Origin: Amylibacter sp. IMCC11727
GTDB taxonomy: Bacteria; Pseudomonadota; Alphaproteobacteria; Rhodobacterales; Rhodobacteraceae
DNA: 64,000 nt
Assembly: GCF_029854195.1 (NCBI RefSeq)
Contig: NZ_CP122960.1
Span: 3,230,001-3,294,000, forward strand
Direction: 5' to 3'
Positions 8,424 to 16,620 of this stretch are shown one piece after another. Made by a program: the position numbers and the translations under genes. The stretch's first letter is position 1, and each line of letters opens with the position of its first letter. The notes under the pieces were generated by a model, which was not told the DNA's origin, did no database searches, and saw nothing but the letters and a program-made list of their open reading frames with translations.

Positions 8424-8891
8424 TCAGGCCCGTGTGACCTTGGCAGCGAAACATCCCCGCCCTGCAAAATGCACATGTGCGTAGCGAATGCGATCATCCT
8501 CAAATATCTGGTCGAGCCGTTTTGCCAAATCCGCGCCGTCTACGATATCCGCATCCTGAATACAGTGATCCGCATCAAAACCGCGCACGGACAAGGTGCG
8601 ACAGGTCAAAACGTCTGGCACATGCCCCGCATTCGGTTTGGTTTCAACCGCACCTTCTTGCACATAAATCGCGTGACTGGACCGATACGGGCTGTTTTCT
8701 GGCTGGTGTTCGTGGTTCACCAAAACCACGCGCGCTCCGATCTCCGCATCGACTAAACTCACACGGCACGGTGCGCCTGGTTTCGATGTCACCTCATGAA
8801 TTTGCGCATTATGCGCCTTCAAGGTGTCACGATCCATCGCGAAGTATTTCTGGAAGTCCCCTTCGGGCATGGGGTGAATCTGAAACGTCAT
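8424..8891 (-). CDS. DUF1203 domain protein
   Basis: This 155-residue soluble protein matches the DUF1203 pattern: an N-terminal segment with CRVSL near residue 43, the strand VVLVNHEHQPENSPYRSSHAIYV, and a C-terminal YAHVHFAGRGCFAAKV. AGGAG precedes the ATG by seven bases. The family has no established activity. The gene follows the TIGR02302 gene on the same strand with a 74-base gap and may be read from the same transcript. Confidence 0.8.
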   Translation of the reverse strand: MTFQIHPMPEGDFQKYFAMDRDTLKAHNAQIHEVTSKPGAPCRVSLVDAEIGARVVLVNHEHQPENSPYRSSHAIYVQEGAVETKPNAGHVPDVLTCRTLSVRGFDADHCIQDADIVDGADLAKRLDQIFEDDRIRYAHVHFAGRGCFAAKVTRA

Positions 8892-8965
8892 AACGCTCTC
8901 CTGTGTTGGGTAAACTCAGGACAGATTGGAAAACAGCGGATCACCACACGACCCGAACCTTGCGC

Positions 8966-11557
8966 TTAAAACCGGTCGAGCAATCGACGCAGATAATCCA
9001 GCTCAATCGTCGGGCGTGACCGATCCCCTGATCGACGACGAATTTCATCCATCACTTCACGCGAACGGCGGTATTGATCCTCGGTTGGCACCAAACGTTC
9101 GTTGGTTTCCACATTGCCACCCTGTGACAAAGGCCGCCCCAAAGGATCGCGCTGCTCGCCCTGCCGTTGCCCTGGCTGCGTACCCTGTTGACCTTGCTGC
9201 TGAGATTGCGCTTGGCGTTGGGCCTCGCCCAACTGGCGCATCCCCTCGCGCAGGGCTTCCATCGCATCCGCCTGATTATCGAGCGCTTCTGATGAATTGC
9301 CCCGCTCCAAATTGCGTTCGGCCTCTTCCATCTGGCGCTGTGCTTCGCCCAAACTGTCGGCAAATTCTTCGCCACCATCAACACCGTTCTGGCCAAACTC
9401 GCCCTGCTGGCGTTCCAACATTTCACGCAATGCCCTCTGTCTGTCGGCCAATTGACCAGGAGACATCCGTTCCCCGTTCTGGCCTTGCCCTTGTTGCTGG
9501 CCCTGCTGTTCGCCTTCGCCCTGCTGGTCCCCTTGCTGCTGGCCCTGTTGTTGCTGACCTTGCTGTTGGCCCTGCTGTTGGTTGCGTTCGTACTGTTCCT
9601 GCAGTTCACGATAGGTGTCATCCGCAAGATCTTGTTGTTCGCGCAACGTATCACCTAGCCCTTCCATAGCCTGCTCGTTCTCGCTTCCTTGGCCTCCTTG
9701 GCTTTCGGTCACCTGCATGTTTTCCATCATCTGCTGAAGCTGTTCCATCAACGCTTGCGCTTCGGCCATGCGGCCCTGCTCCATCAGCTCTTGGATACGG
9801 TCCATCATCTGTTGCAATTGATCCTGCGACAGCTCTTGTGACTCTCCGTTTTGTGCCTGCTGGCGATCTGGGTTGTTGCGCTGCTCTTCGGCCAGCTGAC
9901 GCATGTATTCGCGCGTGGCTTGACGCAACTCGTTCATCAACTCTTCGATTTCTTGCTTCGTCGCGCCGTTTTTCATCGCCTCTGATAACCGCTCTTGCGC
10001 ACGTTTCAAACGCTCCCGCGCATCGGCCAGATCACCATCTTCGATCAACAACGCAGCCTTCCACAACAGATCAGCCACCTCGTCACGAACCTGATCGCTC
10101 AAAGGCGCATCCGCATTATATTCCAAACGCCGCAGCGCAGTGCGGATCATCAAATATGGCTTTTCGCCCCGCCGTTCAAACGCCACCTCAGGATCAACAG
10201 TCACCGCTTTTAAAATCATCGTAATGCGATCTGCATTGGCGCGGTTCCACAACAAATCGCGCCGCTGCTCTGCCACCGCTGCGGCAAGCGTGTCAAAAAA
10301 CCGTTTACCTGGCATAGGGCCGATTTCAGGCACAACCACACCCGTTTGCCCCAGCTCATCGCGCACAATCATCGTGATCGTCACAGGCAATCCCGCCCAA
10401 GGATGCTCCGCTAAATCCTCGATCAACGTCTCCTCAAACGCATCGGTATTTCGCGTGAACGGCATTGGCAAATCCAATTCCACAGCATCCCGCGGTTCAG
10501 GGTCCAGCATCAATCCATGCCGTCGATCCACACTATCAATCGCGAGCGATATTGTGACCGTCCCCCCCACAACACCGTAATCATCCCGCGCCTCAAACGG
10601 CATCTGCAACGCCCCTTGAATGGTGCGCGTGATATCCCCCGTTAGGGCCACTTGCGGGTCTTCATCTTCGATCACTTTGATGTCAAATTGAGCATCTGTG
10701 CCTTGGGGCGGCGTCAGTGCAATCACACCCGTTTTGGCCACCTCAAACGTGGCCTCGCCAAACCCGCTGTCGTTGGCATTCAGCGCAATCGGATCACCGC
10801 TCGACACAGTTTCAGAAAACACCGTGCCATCCAACGCGCCGTACACCCGCAGCGTGATACGCGTTCCCTCGGGCAGATTTAACGCCGTATCAGGCTCAAC
10901 ATCATTCAAATAAACCGCAGGTTTTCCTGTATAGGCTGGCGGTTCCGCCCAGCCTTCCCAACTGGGGCCCAGCGCCACCACAGGGTCTTCCGCCTGCAAG
11001 CTGTCCACAAGGGATTGAACGGGATCAGATCGCCCAAACAAAATTGCTGCCCCAAACAGAAACAACGCAATCAGACGAAACGCCCACGGGTCCCGTTTGG
11101 CCAGCCGCACATGCGGACGCGCCGCCTTCGACCCACGGGCCAAAGCAGCCATTTTTTCCAAATGCCGTGCCCACAAATACCGTGCACCGGCATCATGTTC
11201 TCCAATCGACAGCTTATCTTCCAGCGTTTGCAGCGGACGCCCGGGCAAATCCGCATCCAATCGCGCCTTGGCTTGTGCCTGTGTTGGCCACTCAAATGTT
11301 CGCGCCCCTTTGGCAAACAGCCACAGAAACCCGATCACGCCAGCCACCAGCACTGCAATGGCCACATTTTGGGAGGCGTTTAGCAACACCCCCATCCGCG
11401 CCACGGCCACAAACGCCAGCACCCAAGCAAACACGGGCCAGAAACTGCGCGCCACCCGTTCCACCAGCAGCGATCCACGGGTCAACCGCAGCCGCCATTT
11501 CAGCGACCGCATCGCCTGACGGGTCATCTTTCCAGTGTTGATTTCGAATTCAGCCAT
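8966..11557 (-). CDS. TIGR02302/DUF4175 family membrane protein
   Basis: This 863-residue protein belongs to TIGR02302, a family confined mainly to alphaproteobacteria and without a known function. Two membrane helices lie within residues 35-85 and a third near 155-175. A large, probably periplasmic, beta-rich region follows. The C-terminal third (about 520-860) is helical and very Gln/Glu-rich, with runs such as QQGQQQGQ near 665-700. That low-complexity block covers roughly 9,460-9,620 in the DNA and is a tandem of near-identical Gln-Gly codons. It lies 27 bases after lysA on the same strand, a gene order common in this order of bacteria. Whether the pairing is functional is not known. Confidence 0.85.
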   Translation of the reverse strand: MAEFEINTGKMTRQAMRSLKWRLRLTRGSLLVERVARSFWPVFAWVLAFVAVARMGVLLNASQNVAIAVLVAGVIGFLWLFAKGARTFEWPTQAQAKARLDADLPGRPLQTLEDKLSIGEHDAGARYLWARHLEKMAALARGSKAARPHVRLAKRDPWAFRLIALFLFGAAILFGRSDPVQSLVDSLQAEDPVVALGPSWEGWAEPPAYTGKPAVYLNDVEPDTALNLPEGTRITLRVYGALDGTVFSETVSSGDPIALNANDSGFGEATFEVAKTGVIALTPPQGTDAQFDIKVIEDEDPQVALTGDITRTIQGALQMPFEARDDYGVVGGTVTISLAIDSVDRRHGLMLDPEPRDAVELDLPMPFTRNTDAFEETLIEDLAEHPWAGLPVTITMIVRDELGQTGVVVPEIGPMPGKRFFDTLAAAVAEQRRDLLWNRANADRITMILKAVTVDPEVAFERRGEKPYLMIRTALRRLEYNADAPLSDQVRDEVADLLWKAALLIEDGDLADARERLKRAQERLSEAMKNGATKQEIEELMNELRQATREYMRQLAEEQRNNPDRQQAQNGESQELSQDQLQQMMDRIQELMEQGRMAEAQALMEQLQQMMENMQVTESQGGQGSENEQAMEGLGDTLREQQDLADDTYRELQEQYERNQQQGQQQGQQQQGQQQGDQQGEGEQQGQQQGQGQNGERMSPGQLADRQRALREMLERQQGEFGQNGVDGGEEFADSLGEAQRQMEEAERNLERGNSSEALDNQADAMEALREGMRQLGEAQRQAQSQQQGQQGTQPGQRQGEQRDPLGRPLSQGGNVETNERLVPTEDQYRRSREVMDEIRRRSGDRSRPTIELDYLRRLLDRF

Positions 11558-11584
11558 TCGGCCTCGCGGGCTAGGGATGCGGGA

Positions 11585-12856
11585 TCAGTCCTGCATCCAC
11601 TCTGGTAGCTTATCCCGATTTAACATTTCGTCAAATGTCGGGCGGGGTCTGATGACGGCAAATTGATCCCCATCCACCAAAACTTCGGGGATCATCGGCC
11701 TCGAATTATATTCAGACGACATCACCGCTCCATAAGCCCCCGCTGATCGAAACGCGATCATCTCTCCATCTGCCACAGGCGGCATCGGGCGCTGTTTGGT
11801 GAAGGTATCCCCACTCTCACAGACGGGTCCAACGATATCAATCGGTGCAACCGTTGTGCCTACCGCAGGCTCGATCACAGGCACAATATCATGGTGCGCG
11901 TCATACATAGCGGGGCGGATCAGATCGTTCATCGCCGCATCCACGATCAGAAAATCGCGCCCGTCACCCGATTTATTAAAGATCACTGAACTCACCATCA
12001 GACCCGCATTCCCCGCGATCAAACGGCCAGGTTCAATCTCAATCTCACAGTCCAGATGCCCAACTGTTTCGCGTACAATATCTCCGTAATCAGACGGAAG
12101 CGGAGGATCGGCGTTGCTCCGCTCATAAGGGATGCCCAATCCGCCCCCCAGATCCAGTCGCTTGATCTCATGCCCGTCTGCCCGCAACGCTTCGGTCAGT
12201 TCCGCCACCTTCAAAAACGCATCGCGGTAAGGGTCCAAATCTACCAGTTGGCTACCGATATGCACATCAATCCCAACCACTTTGATCCCTGGCAAGGACG
12301 CCGCCAACGCATACACATCCCGCGCACGGCTGATTGGAATCCCGAATTTGTTGTCCGACATCCCCGTGGCAATCTTCGGATGGGTCTTCGCATCCACATC
12401 AGGGTTCACCCGCACCGTAATCGGCACTTCAACCCCCATCTCAGCCGCCACTTTTGACAGCAAATGCAACTCAGGCTCGCTTTCCACGTTGAACTGACGA
12501 ATGCCACCCGCCAGCACATGCTCCATCTCGGCTCGCGTTTTCCCCACACCCGAAAACACGATCTTGTCGCCAGGCACACCCACGGCTTTGGCGCGCATGT
12601 ATTCGCCCACAGACACCACGTCCATGCCCGCACCCATATCCGCCAACAGCTTTAGAACAGCCAAATTCGAATTGGCTTTCATGGCGTAACACACCAAATG
12701 CGGCATCCCCGCCAAAGCGTCATCAAACACGGTATAATGCCGCTGCAATGTCGCCGTCGAATACACATAAAACGGCGTGCCAACGCTGGCGGCAATTTCA
12801 CTGATCGACACGTCTTCTGCGTGCAACACCCCATCGCGGTACAAAAAATGATCCAT
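11585..12856 (-). CDS. lysA: Diaminopimelate decarboxylase
   Basis: This 423-residue PLP enzyme of fold type III makes L-lysine from meso-diaminopimelate. The PLP lysine is Lys60 in YAMKANSN. Further signatures are HIGSQ near 198, the DLGGGLG loop near 237, EPGR near 276, and the C-terminal RSAGAYG motif. A GAGGG box lies before the ATG. The enzyme balances cell-wall diaminopimelate and lysine supply. It is followed by the TIGR02302 gene. In relatives argH, a small lipoprotein and lysA are contiguous; here three extra genes (13005-14148) lie between. Confidence 0.96.
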   Translation of the reverse strand: MDHFLYRDGVLHAEDVSISEIAASVGTPFYVYSTATLQRHYTVFDDALAGMPHLVCYAMKANSNLAVLKLLADMGAGMDVVSVGEYMRAKAVGVPGDKIVFSGVGKTRAEMEHVLAGGIRQFNVESEPELHLLSKVAAEMGVEVPITVRVNPDVDAKTHPKIATGMSDNKFGIPISRARDVYALAASLPGIKVVGIDVHIGSQLVDLDPYRDAFLKVAELTEALRADGHEIKRLDLGGGLGIPYERSNADPPLPSDYGDIVRETVGHLDCEIEIEPGRLIAGNAGLMVSSVIFNKSGDGRDFLIVDAAMNDLIRPAMYDAHHDIVPVIEPAVGTTVAPIDIVGPVCESGDTFTKQRPMPPVADGEMIAFRSAGAYGAVMSSEYNSRPMIPEVLVDGDQFAVIRPRPTFDEMLNRDKLPEWMQD

Positions 12857-12911
12857 GATCCAACCCTCAAATCGTTATTTTCGACATAGAGCGATTCCCA
12901 ACCCCAAACCA

Positions 12912-12940
12912 CCCTTCTTTTGTCCAAAATTACTCCAGGG
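12912..12940. repeat. Dispersed intergenic element, copy 1 (diverged)
   Basis: CCCTTCTTTTGTCCAAAATTA, followed by CTCCAGGG, is a diverged copy of the element found at 46075-46100 and 61868-61894. A hairpin AGGGAC-AGC-GTCCCT lies just beyond, at about 12944-12959. It stands upstream of lysA, between that gene and the end of the DUF2834 gene. Confidence 0.35.
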
Positions 12941-13004
12941 TCTAAGGGACAGCGTCCCTGACCCGCCCGCAGGGCTCAAAGCAGTGTGCGCAACGCGAAC
13001 GCCG

Positions 13005-13325
13005 TTAGCGCACAGGGCGTGATCGCAAGAACAGATACAAGGGCAAACCACAGCTCACCCCGATACAAAAAATGGTTGGAACACACACCACCAGCACCCA
13101 GTAATCTTTGCGCTGGTACACCTCGGCCACCATCCAAACAATCAACGCCGCTGCGGCCACCGTCAGATCCCACACCAACCCAGATGTGGCATTGCTGACA
13201 TGCCACGCATCAATCAGACCCGCGATGTCAAATCCGTTCACTTGGAACCACGGAATAAAATACCGAAACGGCATCACAATGCCCAAAACCACCAAAATCA
13301 AATAAATGATGCGCAAACCCGACAT
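13005..13325 (-). CDS. DUF2834 small membrane protein
   Basis: This 106-residue protein has three membrane segments (about 5-25, 45-67 and 74-98) and matches DUF2834. The N-terminal helix is followed by the PFRYFIPWF stretch typical of the family. AAGGAG precedes the ATG. It begins right after the terminator of the small lipoprotein gene. No function is known. It interrupts the usual argH-lysA neighbourhood together with the next two upstream genes. Confidence 0.75.
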   Translation of the reverse strand: MSGLRIIYLILVVLGIVMPFRYFIPWFQVNGFDIAGLIDAWHVSNATSGLVWDLTVAAAALIVWMVAEVYQRKDYWVLVVCVPTIFCIGVSCGLPLYLFLRSRPVR

Positions 13326-13340
13326 GAGGATTCTCCTTAA

Positions 13341-13370
13341 ACGAAAAACGCCGCACCATTTGGCGCGGCG
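13341..13370 (-). terminator. Rho-independent terminator of the 32-residue lipoprotein gene
   Basis: On the minus strand a 10-bp stem (CGCCGCGCCA with TGGTGCGGCG, one G-U pair) is followed by TTTTTCG. It lies 24 bases after the stop codon at 13394. Confidence 0.8.
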
Positions 13371-13393
13371 CTCAAACTCAATCTAAACCGAGC

Positions 13394-13492
13394 TTAGAAC
13401 AGGTGCGCTACCAGCTCTGCACCAAACACTTCACACCCTGTCGCTGTCAAAGCAACAACAGACAATGCTGCGATAATTGTCATCTTTTTCAT
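13394..13492 (-). CDS. 32-residue lipoprotein (unrecognised)
   Basis: This short gene encodes a lipoprotein precursor: MKKMTIIAAL start, a hydrophobic core, and lipobox TATGC with the acylated Cys at residue 20. Only 12 residues would remain after processing, ending in VAHLF. GGGAG lies eight bases before the ATG and a strong terminator follows, so it looks like an independent unit. It resembles entericidin-type small lipoproteins in size and plan, but lacks their conserved tail. The function is unknown. Confidence 0.65.
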   Translation of the reverse strand: MKKMTIIAALSVVALTATGCEVFGAELVAHLF

Positions 13493-13592
13493 GATCCAAC
13501 TCCCAAAGTTATTGGCCCCCATCGGACCAGACCCTTTGACCCTAGCAAAGCCCGTTTCACAGGTCACGCCCTAATCATGGACGATGCGTGTT

Positions 13593-13624
13593 TCCAAAAA
13601 AAATGCGCCCCGAAAAGGGGCGCA
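13593..13624 (-). terminator. Rho-independent terminator after the 142-residue gene
   Basis: On the minus strand the 8-bp stem TGCGCCCC / GGGGCGCA encloses TTTTC and is followed by a run of eight T. It lies about 95 bases after the stop of the gene at 13720-14148. Confidence 0.85.
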
Positions 13625-13719
13625 GTGCAGCGTCTCCGAATGACGAGGCTGACGAGACAGTGTCAGAAAATTCGGATCGCTCGATTATGACCTTGGAGGG
13701 ACATAAATTCTGTTAAAAA

Positions 13720-14148
13720 CTAGTGTGTGATGATCCGCGCAAACATATCCTCGCGCCCTGCTTTGGCCATCAGAATGAAAAACGCTTCGGCCTGCGCCGT
13801 CAGACGCGCACGAATGTTGCCGACAGGTTGATCGTCACCGATCCGCAAACTGGCCAATACGCGTCGAGTTTGCGGGGCATCATCCAGTGGACGTTGGAAC
13901 GTCACGGCGACGAAAGCTTCAATCACTTGAAAATCCCGATCCCGTTTGGCGTTCATCACCGTCGAACCAATCACTTTGGGGCTGTTGAACGCCAATACCT
14001 GCGCAGATGTCTGCGCTATATCGCGCTGCAGGAACGTGGCGAGCGCGGGCGCGGTGGACTGTTGTCCGACCACACCCAAGCTAAGCATCCCCCCAAGAGG
14101 ACCACGTTTCTGTTCATGAATTTCACTGAGTGCACTGCTGCGTCTCAT
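13720..14148 (-). CDS. Hypothetical 142-residue protein
   Basis: I do not recognise this protein. AAAGG stands eight bases before the ATG, and a strong terminator follows, which supports a real gene. The N-terminus is hydrophilic (MRRSSALSEIHEQKRG), then comes a Gly/Leu stretch (GGMLSLGVVGQQS) and a mixed region with FNSPKVIGSTVMNAKRDRDFQVIEAFVAVTF split by loops. There is no signal peptide and no clear membrane helix. A 197-codon frame on the other strand covers the same DNA but has no ribosome site. It sits in the accessory insert between argH and lysA. Confidence 0.6.
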   Translation of the reverse strand: MRRSSALSEIHEQKRGPLGGMLSLGVVGQQSTAPALATFLQRDIAQTSAQVLAFNSPKVIGSTVMNAKRDRDFQVIEAFVAVTFQRPLDDAPQTRRVLASLRIGDDQPVGNIRARLTAQAEAFFILMAKAGREDMFARIITH

Positions 14149-14391
14149 AATACCGACCTTTACCTCAATGCGCTCGGTTTGTCCGACCGCTTTATGTTCG
14201 ATCGGGCCAGCGTGTCTGCCAGTCGTGTCGAACTTTTAAGGTATAGTTGGGGTGCCCCCGAATCAGATCAAGATTCACACAGGGAAAAGGCTAACTATTT
14301 TCAAGAAATGGAATAAAATCGCTTATTAACAGATACTTATTACGGTAACTATTTTGTCATTTATTTTACCAAACGATCAGAATTATCCGTT

Positions 14392-14436
14392 AAGCGTGCG
14401 CACAGAATTCTCACTACAACCGCAGTGCGTACGCTT
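14392..14436. repeat. Long inverted repeat after the LptM-like gene
   Basis: AAGCGTGCGCAC (14392-14403) and GTGCGTACGCTT (14425-14436) are inverted copies matching at 11 of 12 positions, with a 21-base loop. It begins two bases after the stop of the lipoprotein gene. There is no T-run. It could stabilise the argH-lptM message or act as an operator for the AT-rich region 14149-14391, in which I see no gene. Confidence 0.5.
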
Positions 14437-14437
14437 A

Positions 14438-14536
14438 TCATGTGTTGTTTTGCGTCACAGGCAACGGATCATCTTTGATCCCGCAGGCTGATAGACCCAA
14501 AACCACCACACACATCACAACCAAAACCCGTATCAT
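14438..14536 (-). CDS. LptM-like 32-residue lipoprotein
   Basis: This gene overlaps the argH stop by four bases (ATGA). It encodes a signal peptide (MIRVLVVMCVVVLGL) and lipobox LSAC, with the lipid-bearing Cys at 18, followed by GIKDDPLP. The CG-[IL]-K-x-PL start of the mature protein is the mark of LptM (YifL), a small lipoprotein that helps oxidise and assemble the LptDE lipopolysaccharide translocon in Escherichia coli. The enterobacterial yifL gene is also close to dapF and lysine genes. The assignment is by short motif and context, so it is tentative; the gene itself is well supported. Confidence 0.7.
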   Translation of the reverse strand: MIRVLVVMCVVVLGLSACGIKDDPLPVTQNNT

Positions 14537-15930
14537 ACCAAAACCTCTCGCCACCGCTTAATCTGCGCACGAACATTGCTCGGCGCTGTCCCACCATAGC
14601 TTACACGACTGGCGACTGAATTTTGAACCCCCAGCACGCCAAACACATCATCGGTAATCGCGTCATGAATTGATTGCATGTCTGCCAAGGACAAATCAGG
14701 CAGATCACATCCCCGATCCTCGGCCATTTTCACCAACGCCCCCGTCACGTGGTGCGCATCGCGAAACGGCATGTTCAGGGCTCGCACCAGCCAATCGGCC
14801 AAATCCGTTGCCGTGGAAAACCCGCTTGCCGCCGCCACTTCCAAACTCTCGGCGTTGGGACGCATATCCGCCACCATCCCCGCCATGGCCGCCAGCGCCA
14901 GCATCAGGCTGTCGCTGGCATCAAACACCTGTTCTTTATCTTCCTGCATGTCCTTGGAATAGGTCAGCGGCAGACCCTTCATCACGGTCAACAACCCAAC
15001 CAGCGCCCCATTGATGCGACCGACTTTGGCGCGGATCAACTCCGCCGCATCAGGGTTTTTCTTTTGCGGCATAATGCTCGATCCTGTGCTGAACCGATCC
15101 GAAAGAACCACAAAACGGAACTGCGCCGATGACCAGATCACCAACTCCTCGGCGAAACGGCTCAGGTGCGTGGCGCAAATGCTGGAACAAGACAGAAACT
15201 CCAACGCAAAATCGCGATCCGCGACACCGTCCAATGAATTGGCTGTTGGCCGATCAAACCCTAGCGCCGCTGCCGTCATATGCCGATCAATCGGAAACGA
15301 TGTGCCCGCCAACGCCGCCGCACCCAAAGGCGATTCATTCATGCGCGCCCGCGCATCTATCATCCGCGATTTATCCCGTGCAAACATCTCTACATAAGCC
15401 ATCATATGGTGGCCCCACGTCACAGGCTGCGCCACCTGCAAATGCGTGAACCCCGGCATCACCATATCGGCGCCCGCTTCTGCCTGATCCAGCAGGGCGG
15501 CTATCAGCGCATCCAAACCCGAAATCGCCGCGTCGAATTGATCGCGCACCCACAGTCTAAAATCCGTCGCCACCTGATCGTTGCGCGACCGCCCCGTGTG
15601 CAACCGCCCAGCAGGTTCGCCGATGATTTCCTTTAACCGCGCCTCTACATTCATGTGGATGTCTTCCAAAGCGGCGGAATACTGAAATGTTCCGCCTTCA
15701 ATTTCTGACAACACCGTGAGCAGGCCTTCCCGAATGGCCTCGGCATCGCTATCCGTGATAATGCCTTGCTTCGCGAGCATTGCAGCGTGCGCACGCGACC
15801 CTTCAATATCCTGTCGTGCCATCCGCTTGTCAAAACTGATAGAGGCGTTAATTGCTTCCATAATGGCATCGGGACCGCTGGCAAACCGCCCGCCCCACAT
15901 GGCATTCGAGGATGATTTTTTGTCCGACAT
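14533..15930 (-). CDS. argH: Argininosuccinate lyase
   Basis: This 465-residue enzyme cleaves argininosuccinate to arginine and fumarate, the last step of arginine synthesis. It belongs to the fumarase/aspartase superfamily; the signature GSSIMPQKKNP, with the catalytic serine, is near residue 285. THLQVAQP near 165 supplies active-site residues. The start MSDKKSS is preceded by GAAGG; a longer frame of 28 more codons would run into the divergent gene's leader. The 3' end overlaps the LptM-like gene. It is transcribed divergently from the thioredoxin-like gene, with 43 bases between starts. Confidence 0.96.
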   Translation of the reverse strand: MSDKKSSSNAMWGGRFASGPDAIMEAINASISFDKRMARQDIEGSRAHAAMLAKQGIITDSDAEAIREGLLTVLSEIEGGTFQYSAALEDIHMNVEARLKEIIGEPAGRLHTGRSRNDQVATDFRLWVRDQFDAAISGLDALIAALLDQAEAGADMVMPGFTHLQVAQPVTWGHHMMAYVEMFARDKSRMIDARARMNESPLGAAALAGTSFPIDRHMTAAALGFDRPTANSLDGVADRDFALEFLSCSSICATHLSRFAEELVIWSSAQFRFVVLSDRFSTGSSIMPQKKNPDAAELIRAKVGRINGALVGLLTVMKGLPLTYSKDMQEDKEQVFDASDSLMLALAAMAGMVADMRPNAESLEVAAASGFSTATDLADWLVRALNMPFRDAHHVTGALVKMAEDRGCDLPDLSLADMQSIHDAITDDVFGVLGVQNSVASRVSYGGTAPSNVRAQIKRWREVLV

Positions 15931-15973
15931 TGGCTGACCTTCGGGTTTGAAACATGAAAGAGGAGACCTAAAG

Positions 15974-16579
15974 ATGACCTTGCCCCGCCCTGCACTGATT
16001 GGTGGTGCCATCATCGCCCTCTTGATCGCCGTATACGCAACCTTTCAATTGGGTGCAAATCAGCAAACCGTTGAACCCGTCGACACATCCGAAATCAACG
16101 CCTTGCGTCAGGGCGACATGAAAAAGCTGATCTTCGCTTCAGCCCCCGTTGCCCCAGTCACCACAGCATTCACCGACGAAGCCCAAACCCCCAAAACCTT
16201 TGCCGATTACAAAGGCAAATACGTTTTGGTGAATTTTTGGGCCACATGGTGCGCCCCGTGCCGTAAAGAAATGCCTTCACTCAACAAACTGCAAAGGGAA
16301 CTCGGTGGTGATAAGTTTGAGGTCGTGACCATCGCCACGGGCCACAACCCGCTACCCGCCATCAAAACCTTTTTTAGTCAGGCAAACATCACCGATCTGC
16401 CGATCCTACTGGACCCGAAACAAGACCTCGCGCGTCAAATGTCTGTTTTTGGCCTTCCCGCCACGGTGATCCTCGATCCACAAGGTCGCGAAATCGCCCG
16501 TCTGCGCGGTGATGCAGAATGGGCGGACGACAACGCCTATACGATCATTAAGGCGCTGATTGCCACGCAAGACAGCTAG
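15974..16579 (+). CDS. TlpA-type thiol:disulfide oxidoreductase
   Basis: This 201-residue protein has one N-terminal membrane anchor (about 5-25) and a periplasmic thioredoxin fold with WCAPC (Cys93 and Cys96). The cis-Pro is in VFGLPATVILD. The plan is that of TlpA/ResA/CycY proteins, which reduce disulfides of cytochrome c or of copper-site assembly proteins. GAGGAG lies before the ATG. It is divergent from argH, a usual arrangement in Rhodobacterales. The exact client is unknown. Confidence 0.88.
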   Translation: MTLPRPALIGGAIIALLIAVYATFQLGANQQTVEPVDTSEINALRQGDMKKLIFASAPVAPVTTAFTDEAQTPKTFADYKGKYVLVNFWATWCAPCRKEMPSLNKLQRELGGDKFEVVTIATGHNPLPAIKTFFSQANITDLPILLDPKQDLARQMSVFGLPATVILDPQGREIARLRGDAEWADDNAYTIIKALIATQDS

Positions 16580-16620
16580 GGCCTGTTGCACCGCCCTGCG
16601 CATTGCGGCACTAATCCAGA

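Noticed and set aside
9460..9620. Tandem repeat array resembling CRISPR
   Set aside because: The repeats are codon repeats for Gln and Gly inside the TIGR02302 gene, with no spacers.
13000..13015. CGTTAGCGCA as another copy of the gap/pyk operator
   Set aside because: It lies inside the DUF2834 coding region and has only a half-site.
13723..14316. A 197-codon plus-strand frame
   Set aside because: It has no ribosome site and unusual composition, and the minus-strand 142-codon gene has a ribosome site and terminator.
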